Assembly (NCBI RefSeq): GCF_905171765.1
Contig: NC_053392.1
Coordinates: forward strand, 397,634,119 to 397,698,118
DNA length: 64,000 nucleotides
Source: Bufo bufo
Taxonomy: Eukaryota > Chordata > Amphibia > Anura > Bufonidae
Direction: 5' to 3'
Shown here: positions 1 through 9,199 of the stretch, one piece after another
Layout: every line of letters begins with the position of its first letter
Position numbering within the stretch: the stretch's first letter is position 1
Notes under the pieces: generated by a model
The model's input: only the letters and a program-made list of their open reading frames with translations
Databases searched by the model: none
What the model was told of the DNA's origin: nothing
Translations under genes and position numbers: made by a program

Positions 1-37
1 GTTAGTTTTTAGTTTGTACAGTAGTGAAAGGTCCTCT
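1..37. repeat. Right end of a TTAA-flanked hairpin MITE
   Basis: The terminal motif AAAGGTCCTCT followed by TTAA (38-41) matches the right end of the complete hairpin element at 37866-38336, and the AT-rich bases before it also align. The rest of the element lies outside the window. Confidence 0.6.
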
Positions 38-41
38 TTAA

Positions 42-523
42 AGTTCTGCGGAACCGGATCCGTTTTGCCGGAATACTTGGGGCCGGATCCGACATTAATG
101 CATTTCAATGGAAATTAACATAGAAACATAGAATGTGTCGGCAGATAAGAACCATTTGGCCCATCTAGTCTGCCCAATATACTGAATACTATGGATAGCC
201 CTTGGCCCTATCTTATATGAAGGATGGCCTTATGCCTATCCCATGCATGCTTAAACTCCTTCACTATATTTAAATTAATGCCTGATCCGGCATTCCGGGA
301 AGTGTTCAGGATTTTTGGCCGGGGAGAAAACTGCAGCATGCTGCGGTATTTTCTCTGGCCAAAAAACGTAAGAGGGACTGAACTAATGCTTCCTGATGCA
401 TACTGAACGGAATGCTCTCCATTCAGAATGCGTTAGGATAAAACTGATCAGTTTTTTTCCGGTATTGAGCCCCTGTGATGGAACTCAATACCGGAAAACA
501 AAAACGCTACTGTGAAAGTACCC
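42..523. mobile_element. PIF/Harbinger-like MITE, interrupted
   Basis: A non-coding element rich in CCGGATCC and CCGGCATTCCGG palindromes. It ends on the right with CTACTGTGAAAGTACCC and then TAA (524-526), like other MITEs here that end in GTGAAAGTAGCC beside a TWA trinucleotide. The left terminus is unclear. A 153-bp repeat inserted at 119-271 splits it. Confidence 0.5.
119..271 (+). repeat. Short interspersed repeat with 7-bp target duplication
   Basis: The insert is flanked by AAATTAA at 112-118 and 272-278. It starts with CATAGAAACATAGAATGTG and resembles the longer insert at 60965-61493, which starts with ATCATAGTACATAGGGC. The duplicated target suggests LINE-type retroposition of a 3' fragment or a SINE. 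I cannot name the family with certainty. Confidence 0.55.
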
Positions 524-526
524 TAA

Positions 527-923
527 GGCTACATGCACACGATCAGGATTCATGTGCGGAGAATCCGCACTGAAATCCGCAGGTGTTCGCAGGCAAATCC
601 GTGCGGTCAATCCGCATTAATTGGTGCGGATTTGCATACGGATTTGCGTGCGGATTTGGTGCGGATTCGGTGCGGATTTTCCGCATGCGGATTTCACTAA
701 GTGAATGAAGAAAATCCGGTCAGGAAAAAAAAAATTAATTGACATGTCGCGGATTTTAAAATCCGCACCGCAGGTCAAAATCCGCGCGGAAAAAATCCGC
801 ATCGTGTGCATTGAGAATTTCAAATTCTCATAGAATACAATGGACATGACCTACGGTGCGGATTTTCCGCACGCAAATCCGCGCGGAAAATCCGCACGCA
901 ATCCTGATCGTGTGCAGGGGGCC
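527..923. mobile_element. 397-bp MITE with TAA target duplication
   Basis: Inverted ends are GGCTACATGCACACGATCAG on the left and CTGATCGTGTGCAGGGGGCC on the right, flanked by TAA (524-526 and 924-926). The interior is a stack of GCGGATTTGCGTGCGG-type units in both orientations, so single strands would fold. The 3-bp TWA duplication is characteristic of PIF/Harbinger elements. No coding capacity. Confidence 0.75.
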
Positions 924-926
924 TAA

Positions 927-1920
927 GACATGCTGGATCTGAGTTCTCTTCATCCAGGATGCTGCTGCCTTCACTAGCCTGTAAACTATATCAAGCTCAC
1001 TTAGCAGAATTTGCTACGTTAGCTGTGTGCAGTCTGCAGCTCTACAGCAAAGCTCCAGGGATATATGCTTTGAAGCTGTTCCATAAAGCTCAGCATAGTT
1101 GCAGAGAGGTGGCTAAGCAGGAAGCTACTGCACATACTCCTGCATCTGTGCTTCAAGATCCTGGCCATGAAAAGAAAAATTAGAAGGCTAAATTGCAGTG
1201 GTGTCTGTAACCCTTACAAGTTCCTAACAATGAAGAGACACGGGTAAATAAGGAAGAATAGCATTAGAATGGCACAATTCTGAAAATTTATTGTATTTGG
1301 TAGGTTGCATATTTTGACATTGGCTATCATGTTTAACAGGAATGTCCATAATGTACCCTTATAAGGCTGCATTTGTTTAAGTTTTTCTCCCGTATTCTTG
1401 TGTCTCTATTGCTCAGTTCACACCCTGCTGTTCCAGCAAAGCTATAGTTAATCTCGTACTAACTTTCATTCCTGAACTGCTTTACTCGTTTTAACCCTAG
1501 GCTACATTCTAGCCTAGGTTTGTAACCAGCATCTGGCTGCCAACTTGTGAAAATTCCAGGACCTATGGATCAATCTATTGAAAAACAGGGGATCTCTTGG
1601 AGCTCTGTCCACAAGATCGTGGCCAGGTTTGGGGTGGCCCCAAAGCTATGCTGGTCCCCCAGACACCACCAGGTGTCACCATGTGTTGTTGCTATCTGAA
1701 AAGAATGGAAAGGCGTTGTTCACCCCATTGGTAAATAATTTCAGAAAATCAGAGTCTGCAGTAAAGCCAGTGTGTTTCTTTACTGGAAGAACTTTAGTGC
1801 AAAACAATACAGGCAAGGCACTGAGCTGGCTTCTCCAGTCTCCTCCCTGGCAGAAGGTTTTGTGCTGAGGAAAGGCCGTAGCTAGGTTTCCTTCTCTCTC
1901 TCAGAAAGCTGGCATCCTGG
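927..1920. other. Unassigned DNA, no recognised feature
   Basis: Mixed-composition sequence ending at the Gypsy target site. Open frames at 959-1183 (74 codons) and 1578-1868 (96 codons) match no family I recognise, and I do not call them genes. Confidence 0.5.
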
Positions 1921-2057
1921 CCAAGTGTCATAGTCTTACCTGCTTGCTGCTCTCCTTCGTTTGACATGTGCTGGCGGCCATCTTGGTTTCTGGGTTTCTT
2001 GTAGCCTTCCACCCTGCGGCTCCTCCTTCCCCTGGGAGGAGCTGGATGCCTAGCTCA

Positions 2058-2065
2058 TATATATA
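2058..2065 (+). promoter_or_regulatory. TATA box of the Gypsy-1 LTR promoter
   Basis: TATATATA lies about 30 bp upstream of 2088-2090, where transcription should start. The predicted 5' end of the RNA coincides with the sequence complementary to the primer site. The same box occurs in the 3' LTR near 6847-6854. Confidence 0.75.
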
Positions 2066-2089
2066 GGAGGTCTGTGGCTTCAGTTCCTT

Positions 2090-2099
2090 GCTTGGTCCT
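2090..2099 (+). promoter_or_regulatory. Predicted RNA 5'-end segment complementary to the primer site
   Basis: GCTTGGTCCT is the exact reverse complement of AGGACCAAGC at 2419-2428. It sits 25-30 bp after the TATA box, so it would be at or near the RNA 5' end, as required for Tf1-type self-priming of reverse transcription. Confidence 0.7.
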
Positions 2100-2134
2100 C
2101 TTGTGTTCACATGCTTCTAAGACTGCTGCTGCTT

Positions 2135-2308
2135 CTGGTTCCTGATCCTGGCTTCGTCTGACTACCCTGCTGGTTCCTGATCCTGGCTTCGTCTGACTAC
2201 CCTGCTGGTTCCTGATCCTGGCTTCGTCTGACTACCCTGCTGGTTCCTGATCCTGGCTTCGTCTGACTACCCTCCTGGTTCCTGACCTCTGGCTTCGCAA
2301 AGACTCTG
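2135..2308 (+). repeat. 35-bp minisatellite inside the 5' LTR
   Basis: Four consecutive 35-bp units beginning CTGGTTCCTGATCCTGG, then one diverged unit (2275-2308). The matching array in the 3' LTR has five full units. It lies in the transcribed R/U5 part, between the TATA box and the polyadenylation signal. Confidence 0.95.
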
Positions 2309-2355
2309 CTCGGTTTCACCATCCGTTTGGACTTTTGCTTTACAGCTTTATTTTC

Positions 2356-2361
2356 AATAAA
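2356..2361 (+). promoter_or_regulatory. Polyadenylation signal AATAAA in the LTR
   Basis: AATAAA about 55 bp before the LTR end. The equivalent signal in the 3' LTR would terminate the genomic RNA. Confidence 0.7.
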
Positions 2362-2418
2362 GCCTTCTTATTTTCACTTATCTCTTGTTGTACGTCTGGT
2401 TCATGGTTCCGTGACATT

Positions 2419-2428
2419 AGGACCAAGC
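2419..2428 (+). promoter_or_regulatory. Primer-binding site of self-priming type
   Basis: AGGACCAAGC starts two bases after the 5' LTR. It does not begin with TGG, as a tRNA-primed site complementary to CCA-3' would. It is exactly complementary to 2090-2099 at the predicted RNA start. The gag ATG begins one base after it ends. Confidence 0.7.
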
Positions 2429-2429
2429 C

Positions 2430-5400
2430 ATGAATTCTGACGGTACAGGGCCATCCTCGCTACCCACGCTGGTTGCCAGACTTGATCAGCAGGATCACCT
2501 GTTGGGTCGGTTCGCTGTGGCGTTGCAAACCCTGCTTGAACGCACGGCTCATTTCGCTCCCGTTGCCGATGGGTCGGTTGTCGCTCCTGGGCTCGCTCCT
2601 ACTGCCGCTCCGGTTGTTGCGCCAGAGTCTACCCCGACACCTGTTGTTGCGCCTGCGGTGTTTCGGGGTATGACCGGTTCTGCCCCTCTTCCACAGCGCT
2701 TTGGGGGAGAGCCAACTCAGTGCCGAGGTTTCCTTAACCAGGTGGGCATTTATTTCGAGTTGCTGCCACATGCCTTTCCTACTGAGAGATCAAAGGTGGG
2801 CTTCTTGATCTCGCTGCTCTCGGACAAGGCCTTGGCCTGGGCCAGCCCTTTATGGGAGAACAACAATCCGGTGGTTGCCGAGTTTTCCGGTTTTGTTGCT
2901 TCTCTTCGGAAGGTATTCGATGTGCCGGCTCGTGCTGCCTCTGCTGCGAAGCTCCTTATGTCCATCAGACAGGGTTCACGATCCGTAGCTGAATACGCCA
3001 TTGAGTTTCGTACCCTGGCAGCAGAGGTGGGCTGGAATAATGAGGCTCTGGTCGCTGCTTTCTCTCATGGTCTCTCGGATGCCTTGAAGGATGAGGTTGC
3101 AGCTAAGGACCTACCAGTTGAGCTCGAGTCTCTTATTTCTTTCCTGATTTTGATTGACACCAGACTCAGGGAGAGACCTTCCTTTAAGGAGAACCTGCGG
3201 AGGTCTTCTAACAGATTGGTGCCTACGTTTGCTGTCCCACCCGTGCCTCCCTCTCCTCCCACGCCTCCTGGGGATGACTTGTCTGGGGGTGAACCCATGC
3301 AGCTGGGGTTTGCTCGCCTGTCCGAGGGGGAGAGGGCACTCCGGAGACGCGAGGGCCGATGCATGTACTGTGGTCTCGGTGGGCATTTTCGGTTGGCATG
3401 TCCGAACCGTCCGGGAAACGCTCGTACCCTGAGATCCTGTCGGGGGCAGATCTTGGGTGGAGTCTCCTCGTCCCCGGTTTCCCGTGTTGACAAACCACTG
3501 ATCACTGTTGTCCTCTCCTGGGTCGGGGGCTCGGTGACGACCCAGGCGTTGGTGGACTCTGGTGCTGGTGGTTTGTTCATTGATAGTGTGTTCGCTGCCG
3601 CCAATTCCATTCCTCTGCAGGCTCGAGGTTCCCCACTGGCTCTTGAGGCGATAGACGGCAGACCCCTTCTGCCGCCACACGTGACTCATGAGACCCTTCC
3701 AGTGGGGATAGCCATTGGTGCCGTTCACAGAGAGTCGGTCTGCCTCCAGGTTATTTCGTCTCCACACTACTCGGTGGTCTTGGGGTACCCCTGGCTCCAG
3801 AAGCATAATCCGACTTTCGATTGGAGATCGGTCGAGATCCTCTCGTGGTCACCGCAGTGTGGGGCTAGTTGCATCCATGGGTCTGTCAAGTTGCTGTGTA
3901 CTTCCTCGGACTCTCTGTTGCCTCCTGAATACGAGGAGTACCGGGATGTATTCGATAAGGTGCGCGCGGTTGCCCTACCTCCGCACCGCCCATACGATTG
4001 TGCCATAGAGTTACAAGCTGGTGCCGTTCCTCCTCGTGGCAAAGTCTATCCACTGTCGGTAGCGGAGAATGAGGCCATGGAGGAGTACGTGAGGGAGGCG
4101 CTTTCACGCGGACACATTCGCAAATCTTCGTCCCCGGCAGGGGCTGGATTTTTCTTTGTGAAAAAGAAGGGCGGTGAGTTGAGGCCTTGCATCGATTACA
4201 GGGGTCTCAATCGCATCACGATCAAGAACGCTTACCCGATACCCTTGATTTCCGAGCTGTTCGATCGCCTTAAAGGGGCCACGGTTTTTACCAAATTAGA
4301 CCTGAGGGCGGCATATAACCTGGTAAGGATCAAGGCGGGCGATGAGTGGAAGACCGCGTTTAACACCAGGACCGGTCATTACGAATCCTTGGTTATGCCC
4401 TTTGGGTTGTGCAATGCGCCCGCAGTCTTTCAGGAATTCATCAACGATGTTTTCCGTGACCTGTTGCAGCAGTGTGTGGTAGTCTATTTGGATGACATCT
4501 TGGTATATTCTGAATCCATGGAGGCCCACATTCTGGATGTCAGACGAGTGTTGCAACGGTTACGAGAGAACAAGCTGTTCGGTAAGCTTGAGAAATGCGA
4601 ATTTCACCGATCCCAGGTAACCTTCTTAGGTTACATCATTTCCACTGAGGGGTTCTCCATGGATCCTGAGAAGGTTTCGGCTGTCTTACAGTGGTCCCAG
4701 CCCAGTGGTCTTCGTTCCCTGCAGCGCTTTTTGGGCTTCGCCAATTATTATCGGAAGTTCATCAGGGACTTTTCCATGCTGGCCAAGCCTCTCACGGATC
4801 TGACCAGGAAGGGCAGTAATTCCCAGGTCTGGCCGCTCGAGGCCATCCGAGCTTTTGAGGCCCTAAAGTCCGCCTTTGTGTCGGCTCCGATTCTGTCGCA
4901 TCCCAACCCTGGGTTGCCCTTTGTCCTCGAGGTGGACGCGTCTGAGACGGGAGTAGGCGCCCTTCTGTCTCAGCGTAGAACACCAGAGGGTCCTCTGCTT
5001 CCTTGTGGGTTTTACTCCCGGAAACTGTCTTCCGCGGAGTGCAACTATCAGATTGGTGACAGGGAGTTATTGGCCATCGTGCAGGCCCTTAAAGAATGGA
5101 GGCACTTGCTCGAGGGTTCGGTGGTTCCGGTTCTCATCCTGACGGACCACAAGAATCTGACCTACCTTTCTGAGGCCAAGAGATTGACACCACGTCAGGC
5201 CAGATGGGCTCTGTTCTTGTCACGTTTTAATTACGTGGTCTCCTACCTACCCGGTTCCAAGAACATCAGGGCGGATGCCTTATCACGGCAGTACTCCGAG
5301 CTGTCCAGGGAGGAGTCGATTCCGACTTCGGTCATACCTCCGAATCAGATCCTGGCCGCCATTCGCACCAGCCTGACCTCTCCCCTGGGTGAGCAGATTT

Positions 5401-6434
5401 TGGCGGCTCAATCTGGTGCTCCCTCTGGGAGACCCAACGGCAGATGTTTTGTGCCTGAGGAGTTGCGCACTCGGTTGTTGCGAACCTACCATAACTCCAA
5501 GACCGCGGGGCATCCTGGAAAGAATCAGCTGTCCTGGGCTGTTTCACGTCTGTTCTGGTGGCCTTCCCTACGTTCCGACATCGCCGCATATGTAGCGGCA
5601 TGCTCCGTTTGTGCCCAGAGTAAGTCCCCTCGGCACCTTCCGTTGGGCCTTCTGCAACCCATAGCCACCGGGGAGCGCCCATGGTCACACCTGGGGATGG
5701 ATTTCATTGTGGACCTCCCTGCATCCCGAGGCCATACGGTCATTCTCATGATTGTGGATCGGTTTTCCAAAATGTGCCACTGTGTTCCTCTCAAGAAGTT
5801 ACCCTCTGCACAAGAGTTGGCCACGATTTTTGCCAGGGAGGTCTTTCGGTTGCACGGTTTGCCTAAGGAGATTGTGTCGGATCGGGGGAGTCAGTTTGTG
5901 TCCAGGTTCTGGCGCGCCTTTTGCTCCCAGTTGGGGATTCATCTCTCCTTCTCCTCGGCCTACCACCCTCAGTCCAATGGGGCCGCAGAACGATCCAATC
6001 AGGCCTTGGAGCAATTCCTTCGTTGCTATGTCTCCGATCACCAAGACAATTGGGTTGACCTCCTACCTTGGGCTGAGTTTGCCAGGAACACGGCGGTGAA
6101 CTCTTCCTCTGGGACGTCTCCCTTCATGGCCAATTATGGGTTCCAACCTGCCGTGTTACCGGAGGTATTCTCTCCCCAGGATATTCCGGCTGTGGAGGAT
6201 CACCTTTCCGTCCTACGTGCTTCTTGGGTACAGATCCAGAAGTCCCTTGAGGTCTCTGCGCAGCGCCAGAGACTCCAGGCTGATCGCAGACGAGCGCCTG
6301 CTCCTTCCTACCAGGTCGGAGACCGTGTATGGTTGTCCACCCGCAACCTCAACCTTCGAGTGCCTACTCCCAAGCTGGCGCCTCGCTTCCTCCTGGCATG
6401 CGGATCTCCAACGTGTTTCATGTCTCCCTGTTGA
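2430..6434 (+). CDS. Gag-Pol polyprotein of Gypsy-1 (single frame, 3' end disrupted)
   Basis: 1334 codons starting at the ATG directly after the primer site. Gag occupies about residues 1-330 and ends in a CCHC knuckle (C311, C314, H319, C324) that binds RNA. An aspartic protease follows with DSGA at D376. Reverse transcriptase has YLDD at 686-689, and RNase H has its first acidic residue at D836. Integrase has an HHCC zinc domain (H1021; C1058 and C1061) and a catalytic triad D1091, D1151, E1187, i.e. DX59DX35E. No stop interrupts these domains, so the enzymes look functional. Gag and Pol share one frame, as in Tf1/sushi elements. After about codon 1320 the frame shifts, and the last residues before the stop are not authentic. 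Long antisense frames across it are shadows. Confidence 0.95.
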   Translation: MNSDGTGPSSLPTLVARLDQQDHLLGRFAVALQTLLERTAHFAPVADGSVVAPGLAPTAAPVVAPESTPTPVVAPAVFRGMTGSAPLPQRFGGEPTQCRGFLNQVGIYFELLPHAFPTERSKVGFLISLLSDKALAWASPLWENNNPVVAEFSGFVASLRKVFDVPARAASAAKLLMSIRQGSRSVAEYAIEFRTLAAEVGWNNEALVAAFSHGLSDALKDEVAAKDLPVELESLISFLILIDTRLRERPSFKENLRRSSNRLVPTFAVPPVPPSPPTPPGDDLSGGEPMQLGFARLSEGERALRRREGRCMYCGLGGHFRLACPNRPGNARTLRSCRGQILGGVSSSPVSRVDKPLITVVLSWVGGSVTTQALVDSGAGGLFIDSVFAAANSIPLQARGSPLALEAIDGRPLLPPHVTHETLPVGIAIGAVHRESVCLQVISSPHYSVVLGYPWLQKHNPTFDWRSVEILSWSPQCGASCIHGSVKLLCTSSDSLLPPEYEEYRDVFDKVRAVALPPHRPYDCAIELQAGAVPPRGKVYPLSVAENEAMEEYVREALSRGHIRKSSSPAGAGFFFVKKKGGELRPCIDYRGLNRITIKNAYPIPLISELFDRLKGATVFTKLDLRAAYNLVRIKAGDEWKTAFNTRTGHYESLVMPFGLCNAPAVFQEFINDVFRDLLQQCVVVYLDDILVYSESMEAHILDVRRVLQRLRENKLFGKLEKCEFHRSQVTFLGYIISTEGFSMDPEKVSAVLQWSQPSGLRSLQRFLGFANYYRKFIRDFSMLAKPLTDLTRKGSNSQVWPLEAIRAFEALKSAFVSAPILSHPNPGLPFVLEVDASETGVGALLSQRRTPEGPLLPCGFYSRKLSSAECNYQIGDRELLAIVQALKEWRHLLEGSVVPVLILTDHKNLTYLSEAKRLTPRQARWALFLSRFNYVVSYLPGSKNIRADALSRQYSELSREESIPTSVIPPNQILAAIRTSLTSPLGEQILAAQSGAPSGRPNGRCFVPEELRTRLLRTYHNSKTAGHPGKNQLSWAVSRLFWWPSLRSDIAAYVAACSVCAQSKSPRHLPLGLLQPIATGERPWSHLGMDFIVDLPASRGHTVILMIVDRFSKMCHCVPLKKLPSAQELATIFAREVFRLHGLPKEIVSDRGSQFVSRFWRAFCSQLGIHLSFSSAYHPQSNGAAERSNQALEQFLRCYVSDHQDNWVDLLPWAEFARNTAVNSSSGTSPFMANYGFQPAVLPEVFSPQDIPAVEDHLSVLRASWVQIQKSLEVSAQRQRLQADRRRAPAPSYQVGDRVWLSTRNLNLRVPTPKLAPRFLLACGSPTCFMSPC

Positions 6435-6703
6435 AGCCACTGGTGTGTAATCGTTTCACTTCCTCGGTTCCTCGGCCTCGTCCGGTCCAAGTGGGCAATC
6501 GTGAGGAATATGAGGTGAGCAATATCCTGGACTCACGCCTGGTCCGCGGTCGGTTGCAGTTTTTGGTCCATTGGCGTGGTTATGGTCCAGAGGAGCGTTC
6601 CTGGGTTCCCTCCGCAGATGTCCATGCTCCTGCCTTGCTCCGAGCCTTCCACGCACGCTTCCCTCAGAAACCGTTTTGTGCTCCGCGGAGGAGGGGCCCT
6701 TGA
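6390..6703 (+). pseudogene. Gypsy-1 chromodomain segment, out of frame
   Basis: The C-terminal part of Pol continues in another frame and ends at a stop just before the polypurine tract. It has a typical chromodomain with EYEV near the start and LVHWRGYGPEERSWVP in the core, including the aromatic residues that read methyl-lysine in related integrases. The linker normally joining integrase to the chromodomain is largely absent around 6388-6396, where two CCT-rich stretches meet. This suggests a small deletion of some tens of bases that also shifted frame. This copy would therefore make integrase without its targeting domain. Confidence 0.85.
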
Positions 6704-6714
6704 GGGGGAGGTAC
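6701..6714 (+). promoter_or_regulatory. Polypurine tract of Gypsy-1
   Basis: TGAGGGGGAGGTAC lies directly against the 3' LTR at 6715, the usual plus-strand DNA primer position. A matching GTACCCCTCC tract adjoins the LTR of Gypsy-2 on the other strand. Confidence 0.85.
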
Positions 6715-7240
6715 TGTCATGGTCTTACCTGCTTGCTGCTCTCCTTCGTTTGACATGTGCTGGCGGCCATCTTGGTTTCTGGGTTTCTTGTAGCCTTCCA
6801 CCCTGCGGCTCCTCCTTCCCCTGGGAGGAGCTGGATGCCTAGCTCATATATATAGGAGGTCTGTGGCTTCAGTTCCTTGCTTGGTCCTCTTGTGTTCACA
6901 TGCTTCTAAGACTGCTGCTGCTTCTGGTTCCTGATCCTGGCTTCGTCTGACTACCCTGCTGGTTCCTGATCCTGGCTTCGTCTGACTACCCTGCTGGTTC
7001 CTGATCCTGGCTTCGTCTGACTACCCTGCTGGTTCCTGATCCTGGCTTCGTCTGACTACCCTGCTGGTTCCTGATCCTGGCTTCGTCTGACTACCCTCCT
7101 GGTTCCTGACCTCTGGCTTCGCAAAGACTCTGCTCGGTTTCACCATCCGTTTGGACTTTTGCTTTACAGCTTTATTTTCAATAAAGCCTTCTTATTTTCA
7201 CTTATCTCTTGTTGTACGTCTGGTTCATGGTTCCGTGACA
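6715..7240 (+). repeat. 3' LTR of Gypsy-1
   Basis: 526 bp, identical by eye to the 5' LTR except for one substitution and one additional 35-bp minisatellite unit (five full units at 6924-7098, diverged unit to about 7132). It is followed by CCAAG, the target duplication. Confidence 0.95.
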
Positions 7241-7245
7241 CCAAG

Positions 7246-7773
7246 GGGCTAGTGACCCAGGGTTCGTGGCTGAGTATCCCTATCTCAGTGTCATCTTTTT
7301 ATCACTCGTCTGTCAGAGTCTCTGGGCTCTATCTGCAGACAACTAGGGGCTCCAACTGTTCTCCTTATTTACAGTTTATAACTGAACTGGAACTTTCTAG
7401 TGGGAGGGGTGGAGTGAAGAATCACAGCCTAAACAGAAACAATGTGGCAATTTCAATCTATCATTGATTTGTATAGAGTTTTAAGTCAGTATGTCTGAGT
7501 ATGTCTGGGTCTGGGTATGTCTGGGTTTTCCCTCCAAAACTTTGCATGGTAACTAAGTTTTCTAACTTTTCAGTGCATAGATAAAGTCCCAAAGTCTCTG
7601 AGAATTAAGTGTCTGTGTATTAACCCTTTCCAAAGTGCAGTGCAGATATAGTACAATAACAGTGAAAAATGAACAGGATATATTACAATCAGGGCTGGGA
7701 CAAGGTCCACCACCAACAGAGGCTGAGCCTCCCAAGTGCCCTCCCCCCGCCATTTAGATATGTATGTTTGTTA
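7246..7773. other. Unassigned DNA
   Basis: Unique-looking sequence. The only structure is a short run of GTATGTCTGGGT-type repeats around 7488-7530. No gene recognised. Confidence 0.5.
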
Positions 7774-8189
7774 TTAACCTCCTCAGGACCGCCGTACGCA
7801 GGATTGCGTCTTTGCGGCGGTCCTGTTGTTCTGGGTGGACGCGCCGGTGCGTCCTCTCGCGAGACGCGAGATTTCCTGTGAACGCGCGCACACAGGCGCG
7901 CGCGTTCACAGGATCGGAAGGTAAGCGAGTGGATCTCCAGCCTGCCAGCGGCGATCGTTCGCTGGCAGGCTGGAGATGTGATTTTTTTAACCCCTAACAG
8001 GTATATTAGACGCTGTTTTGATAACAGCGTCTAATATACCTGCTACCTGGTCCTCTGGTGGTCCCCTTTGTTTGGATCGACCACCAGAGGACACAGGCAG
8101 CTCAGTAATATGTTGCACCAAGCACCACTACACTACACCCCCCCGTCACTTATTAACCCCTTATTAGCCCTTGATCACCCCTGATCACC

Positions 8190-9175
8190 CCATATAGACT
8201 CCCTGATCACCCCCCTGTCATTGATTACCCCCCTGTCATTGATCACCCCCCTGTAAAGCTCCATTCAGATGTCCGCATGATTTTTACGGATCCACTGATA
8301 GACTGATCGGATCCGTAAAAATCATACGGACGTCTGAATGCAGCCTTACAGGGGAGTGATCAATGACGGAGGTGATCACCCCATATAGACTCCCTGATCA
8401 CCCCCCTGTCATTGATCACCCCCCTGTAAAGCTCCATTCAGATGTCCGCATGATTTTTACGGATCCACTGATAGACTGATCGGATCCGTAAAAATCATAC
8501 GGACGTCTGAATGCAGCCTTACAGGGGCGTGATCAATGACTGTGGTGATCACCCCATATAGACTCCCTGATCACCCCCCTGTCATTGATTACCCCTCTGT
8601 CATTGATCACCCCCCTGTAAAGCTCCATTCAGATGTCCGCATGATTTTTACGGATCCACTGATAGACTGATCGGATCCGTAAAAATCATACGGACGTCTG
8701 AATGCAGCCTTACAGGGGAGTGATCAATGACTGTGGTGATCACCCCATATAGACTCCCTGATCACCCCCCTGTCATTGATTACCCCTCTGTCATTGATCA
8801 CCCCCCTGTAAAGCTCCATTCAGATGTCCGCATGATTTTTACGGATCCACTGATAGACTGATCGGATCCGTAAAAATCATACGGACGTCTGAATGCAGCC
8901 TTACAGGGGAGTGATCAATGACTGTGGTGATCACCCCATATAGACTCCCTGATCACCCCCCTGTCATTGATTACCCCTCTGTCATTGATCACCCCCCTGT
9001 AAAGCTCCATTCAGATGTCCGCATGATTTTTACGGATCCACTGATAGACTGATCGGATCCGTAAAAATCATACGGACGTCTGAATGCAGCCTTACAGGGG
9101 GGTGATCAATGACAGTTGGGTGATCACCCCATATAGACTCCCTGATCACCCCCCTGTCATTGATCACCCCCCTGT
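8190..9175 (+). repeat. 191-bp tandem array, each unit containing a perfect-type hairpin
   Basis: The motif CATATAGACTCCCTGATCAC starts at 8191, 8392, 8555, 8746, 8937 and 9130, giving spacings of 201, 163, 191, 191 and 193 bp. Each unit contains a roughly 80-bp inverted repeat whose arms read ATGATTTTTACGGATCC and GGATCCGTAAAAATCAT. The short spacing (163) reflects loss of one internal CCCCTGTCATTGAT subunit. Confidence 0.9.
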
Positions 9176-9199
9176 CATTGATCCCCCCCCCCCTGTAAG

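Larger units (their letters stand above)
1926..2416 (+). repeat. 5' LTR of Gypsy-1
   Basis: 491 bp running from TGTCATAG to CCGTGACA, the imperfect TG...CA termini of LTR elements. It contains a TATA box, a 35-bp minisatellite and an AATAAA signal, so U3, R and U5 can be placed. It has four full minisatellite units against five in the 3' LTR. Confidence 0.95.
1926..7240 (+). mobile_element. Ty3/Gypsy chromovirus LTR retrotransposon, near-intact (Gypsy-1)
   Basis: A full element: 5' LTR (1926-2416), primer site (2419-2428), single gag-pol frame from 2430, chromodomain frame to 6703, polypurine tract and 3' LTR (6715-7240). The target duplication is exact, CCAAG at 1921-1925 and 7241-7245. By eye the LTRs differ by one substitution (position 7 of each LTR) and one 35-bp repeat unit, so the insertion is very recent. 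It was inserted into otherwise unassigned DNA. Domain order PR-RT-RH-INT-chromodomain places it in the chromoviruses, and the self-priming signal places it near the Tf1/sushi lineage. Confidence 0.95.

Noticed and set aside
2417..2429. A tRNA primer-binding site after the 5' LTR of Gypsy-1
   Set aside because: The site lacks the initial TGG that pairs with tRNA CCA ends, and an exact self-complement explains it better.
3111..3806. Long antisense frame of 231 codons opposite gag
   Set aside because: It lies entirely opposite a well-supported gag-pol frame and has low-complexity composition without domains. It is a shadow.
7154..7467. 102-codon frame after the 3' LTR minisatellite
   Set aside because: It starts within the LTR polyadenylation region and runs into flanking DNA across the insertion boundary.
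8190..9175. Evenly spaced repeats that could recall a CRISPR array
   Set aside because: The repeat occupies the whole unit with no variable spacers, and the sequence is vertebrate nuclear DNA.
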